Positions 63,245-64,000 of a stretch of DNA of 64,000 nucleotides are shown here, one piece after another. The stretch spans positions 62,001-126,000 of the forward strand of contig JAJZXU010000026.1 of the NCBI GenBank assembly GCA_021806235.1, in the 5' to 3' direction. Below the pieces are notes generated by a model, which was not told where the DNA came from, searched no databases, and saw only the letters and a list, made by a program, of their open reading frames with translations. Position numbers and translations under genes: made by a program. Position 1 is the stretch's first letter; every line of letters begins with the position of its first letter. Source of the stretch: Thermoplasmata archaeon. GTDB lineage: Archaea > Thermoplasmatota > Thermoplasmata > Thermoplasmatales > Thermoplasmataceae.

Positions 63245-64000
63245 ATGGTTGCCGTCAGTAACGTCATAAGATTTCCAGAAGTTGTAAAGGATAATTACAT
63301 TAAGATAGAGAATCACGGGATAATTTTCAATAACAGGACATCTGCTCTAATAGGGAGTGATGGCACTATTGACTGGGCATGTCTCCCGGACTTTAATTCA
63401 GATCCCATGTTTGACTCCATCCTGGATTACAGGAAGGGTGGTTATTTTATTTTAAAGCCTGTATGTGATACAGAAGTTAATCAATATTATGAGGAGTTTA
63501 CAAATATATTAATTACAGAATTTATAAAGGGCGGCAATATAATTTTAAGATTAACGGATTTTCTTCCAACATCAAAGTTTAGCACAATAAATTTCCCGGA
63601 AATACATAGATTTGTCGAGGCAGTAGATGATGTGAAATTAAAATTGTATTTTAAACCATCATTCAACTATGGCAAAGAAACTCCGGAAATAGAAAAAAGC
63701 AAAAATGGATATTTATTCCACGGATCAGAAACAAGCATAGGAATATCAACACATTTTAAATTATATAAAAATAAAGTTATGGTTTACAATAATGATATAG
63801 AATTAAAGAAGGGATCATATCAATGGGTGGTTATATCAACAGGTATAAATCATCTGAACCGTGTTGATGAATATAAATCATATGAAAGATTGGAGGAGGC
63901 AAGGGATTACTGGAAAAACTGGTCAAATAGCATAGATTACCATGGATTATACCACAAATATATACTTAGGTCCGCATTGACATTAAAGGGATTATTCTAT
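63245..64000 (+). CDS. GH15 enzyme (glucoamylase or trehalase-type), 3' end cut by window
   Basis: 252 codons are visible from ATG 63245 to the window edge. The first part, NHGIIFNNRTSALIGSDGTIDWACLPDFNSDP, is the conserved start of archaeal GH15 enzymes. The beta-sandwich domain follows, and the last visible stretch YHKYILRSALTLKGLFY begins the catalytic barrel. The catalytic glutamates lie beyond the edge. The family includes glucoamylases and trehalases, and the visible part cannot choose between them. The upstream region is A/T-rich and divergent from the GH31 gene. Confidence 0.88.
   Translation, partial: MVAVSNVIRFPEVVKDNYIKIENHGIIFNNRTSALIGSDGTIDWACLPDFNSDPMFDSILDYRKGGYFILKPVCDTEVNQYYEEFTNILITEFIKGGNIILRLTDFLPTSKFSTINFPEIHRFVEAVDDVKLKLYFKPSFNYGKETPEIEKSKNGYLFHGSETSIGISTHFKLYKNKVMVYNNDIELKKGSYQWVVISTGINHLNRVDEYKSYERLEEARDYWKNWSNSIDYHGLYHKYILRSALTLKGLFY

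Noticed and set aside
1-64000. CRISPR array, tRNA or rRNA genes.
   Set aside because: Reading the spacers showed no regularly spaced repeats and no GC-rich cloverleaf-like blocks; the only GC-rich spacer element is the dyad at 16682-16699.

Overview
The window is AT-rich archaeal DNA. ATA isoleucine and AGA/AGG arginine codons dominate, many genes have an A/T-rich TATA-like element 20-35 bases before the start codon (leaderless transcription), and downstream operon genes carry a GGTGA/GAGGTG ribosome-binding site. An E-type succinate dehydrogenase with a CCG-domain subunit, a two-subunit 2-oxoacid:ferredoxin oxidoreductase, a zinc glucose dehydrogenase of the non-phosphorylative Entner-Doudoroff type, and GH15/GH31/GH38 glycosidases together point to a thermoacidophilic euryarchaeon of the Thermoplasmatales. 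A Picrophilus-like organism is my best guess, by inference only. I see no rRNA, tRNA, CRISPR array or intact insertion sequence.

Layout. 1-345 is the cut-off end of a membrane protein gene. 620-10015 is a citric-acid-cycle block: CBS-domain protein, citrate synthase, malate dehydrogenase and SdhA-SdhB-SdhE plus a small SdhF-position gene, facing the 2-oxoacid:ferredoxin oxidoreductase genes. 10139-28697 is a mixed region: small cysteine-rich proteins, a HIT protein, a phosphodiesterase-like enzyme, an orphan adenine DNA methylase, a drug-type ABC exporter, enoyl-CoA hydratase, an M20 amidohydrolase, a sugar MFS transporter, a cytoplasmic BtuF-like protein, an aldo/keto reductase, PolX and two amino-acid permeases. 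28796-43079 returns to central carbon metabolism: isocitrate dehydrogenase, aconitase, malic enzyme, a 2-hydroxyacid dehydrogenase and succinyl-CoA synthetase. A DEAD-box helicase, a DMT transporter and a short decayed stretch lie among them. 43119-46830 holds an S9 peptidase, a DUF4143-type ATPase and a gamma-carbonic-anhydrase-like protein.

From about 47 kb to the right edge the window is carbohydrate metabolism: Gfo/Idh oxidoreductase, glucose dehydrogenase, a 5'-truncated gluconate-dehydratase-like gene abutting a 5'-truncated sugar MFS gene, GH38 alpha-mannosidase, the tail of a dead amidohydrolase gene, an aldo/keto reductase, a four-gene sugar ABC importer, a membrane-anchored protein, GH31 alpha-glucosidase and the first 252 codons of a GH15 enzyme.

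Together the genes cover every citric-acid-cycle step except fumarase within 42 kb. The malic enzyme and oxidoreductases feed the cycle and the sugar island on the right supplies hexoses. The least ordinary points are this dispersed cycle supercluster, the rearrangement junction at 50.51-50.54 kb, the orphan methylase with a DSPY motif, the signal-less BtuF-like protein, the overlapping CWC/HIT gene pair and several perfect dyads before transporter or ATPase genes. I found no clear defence or wholly new multi-gene system.
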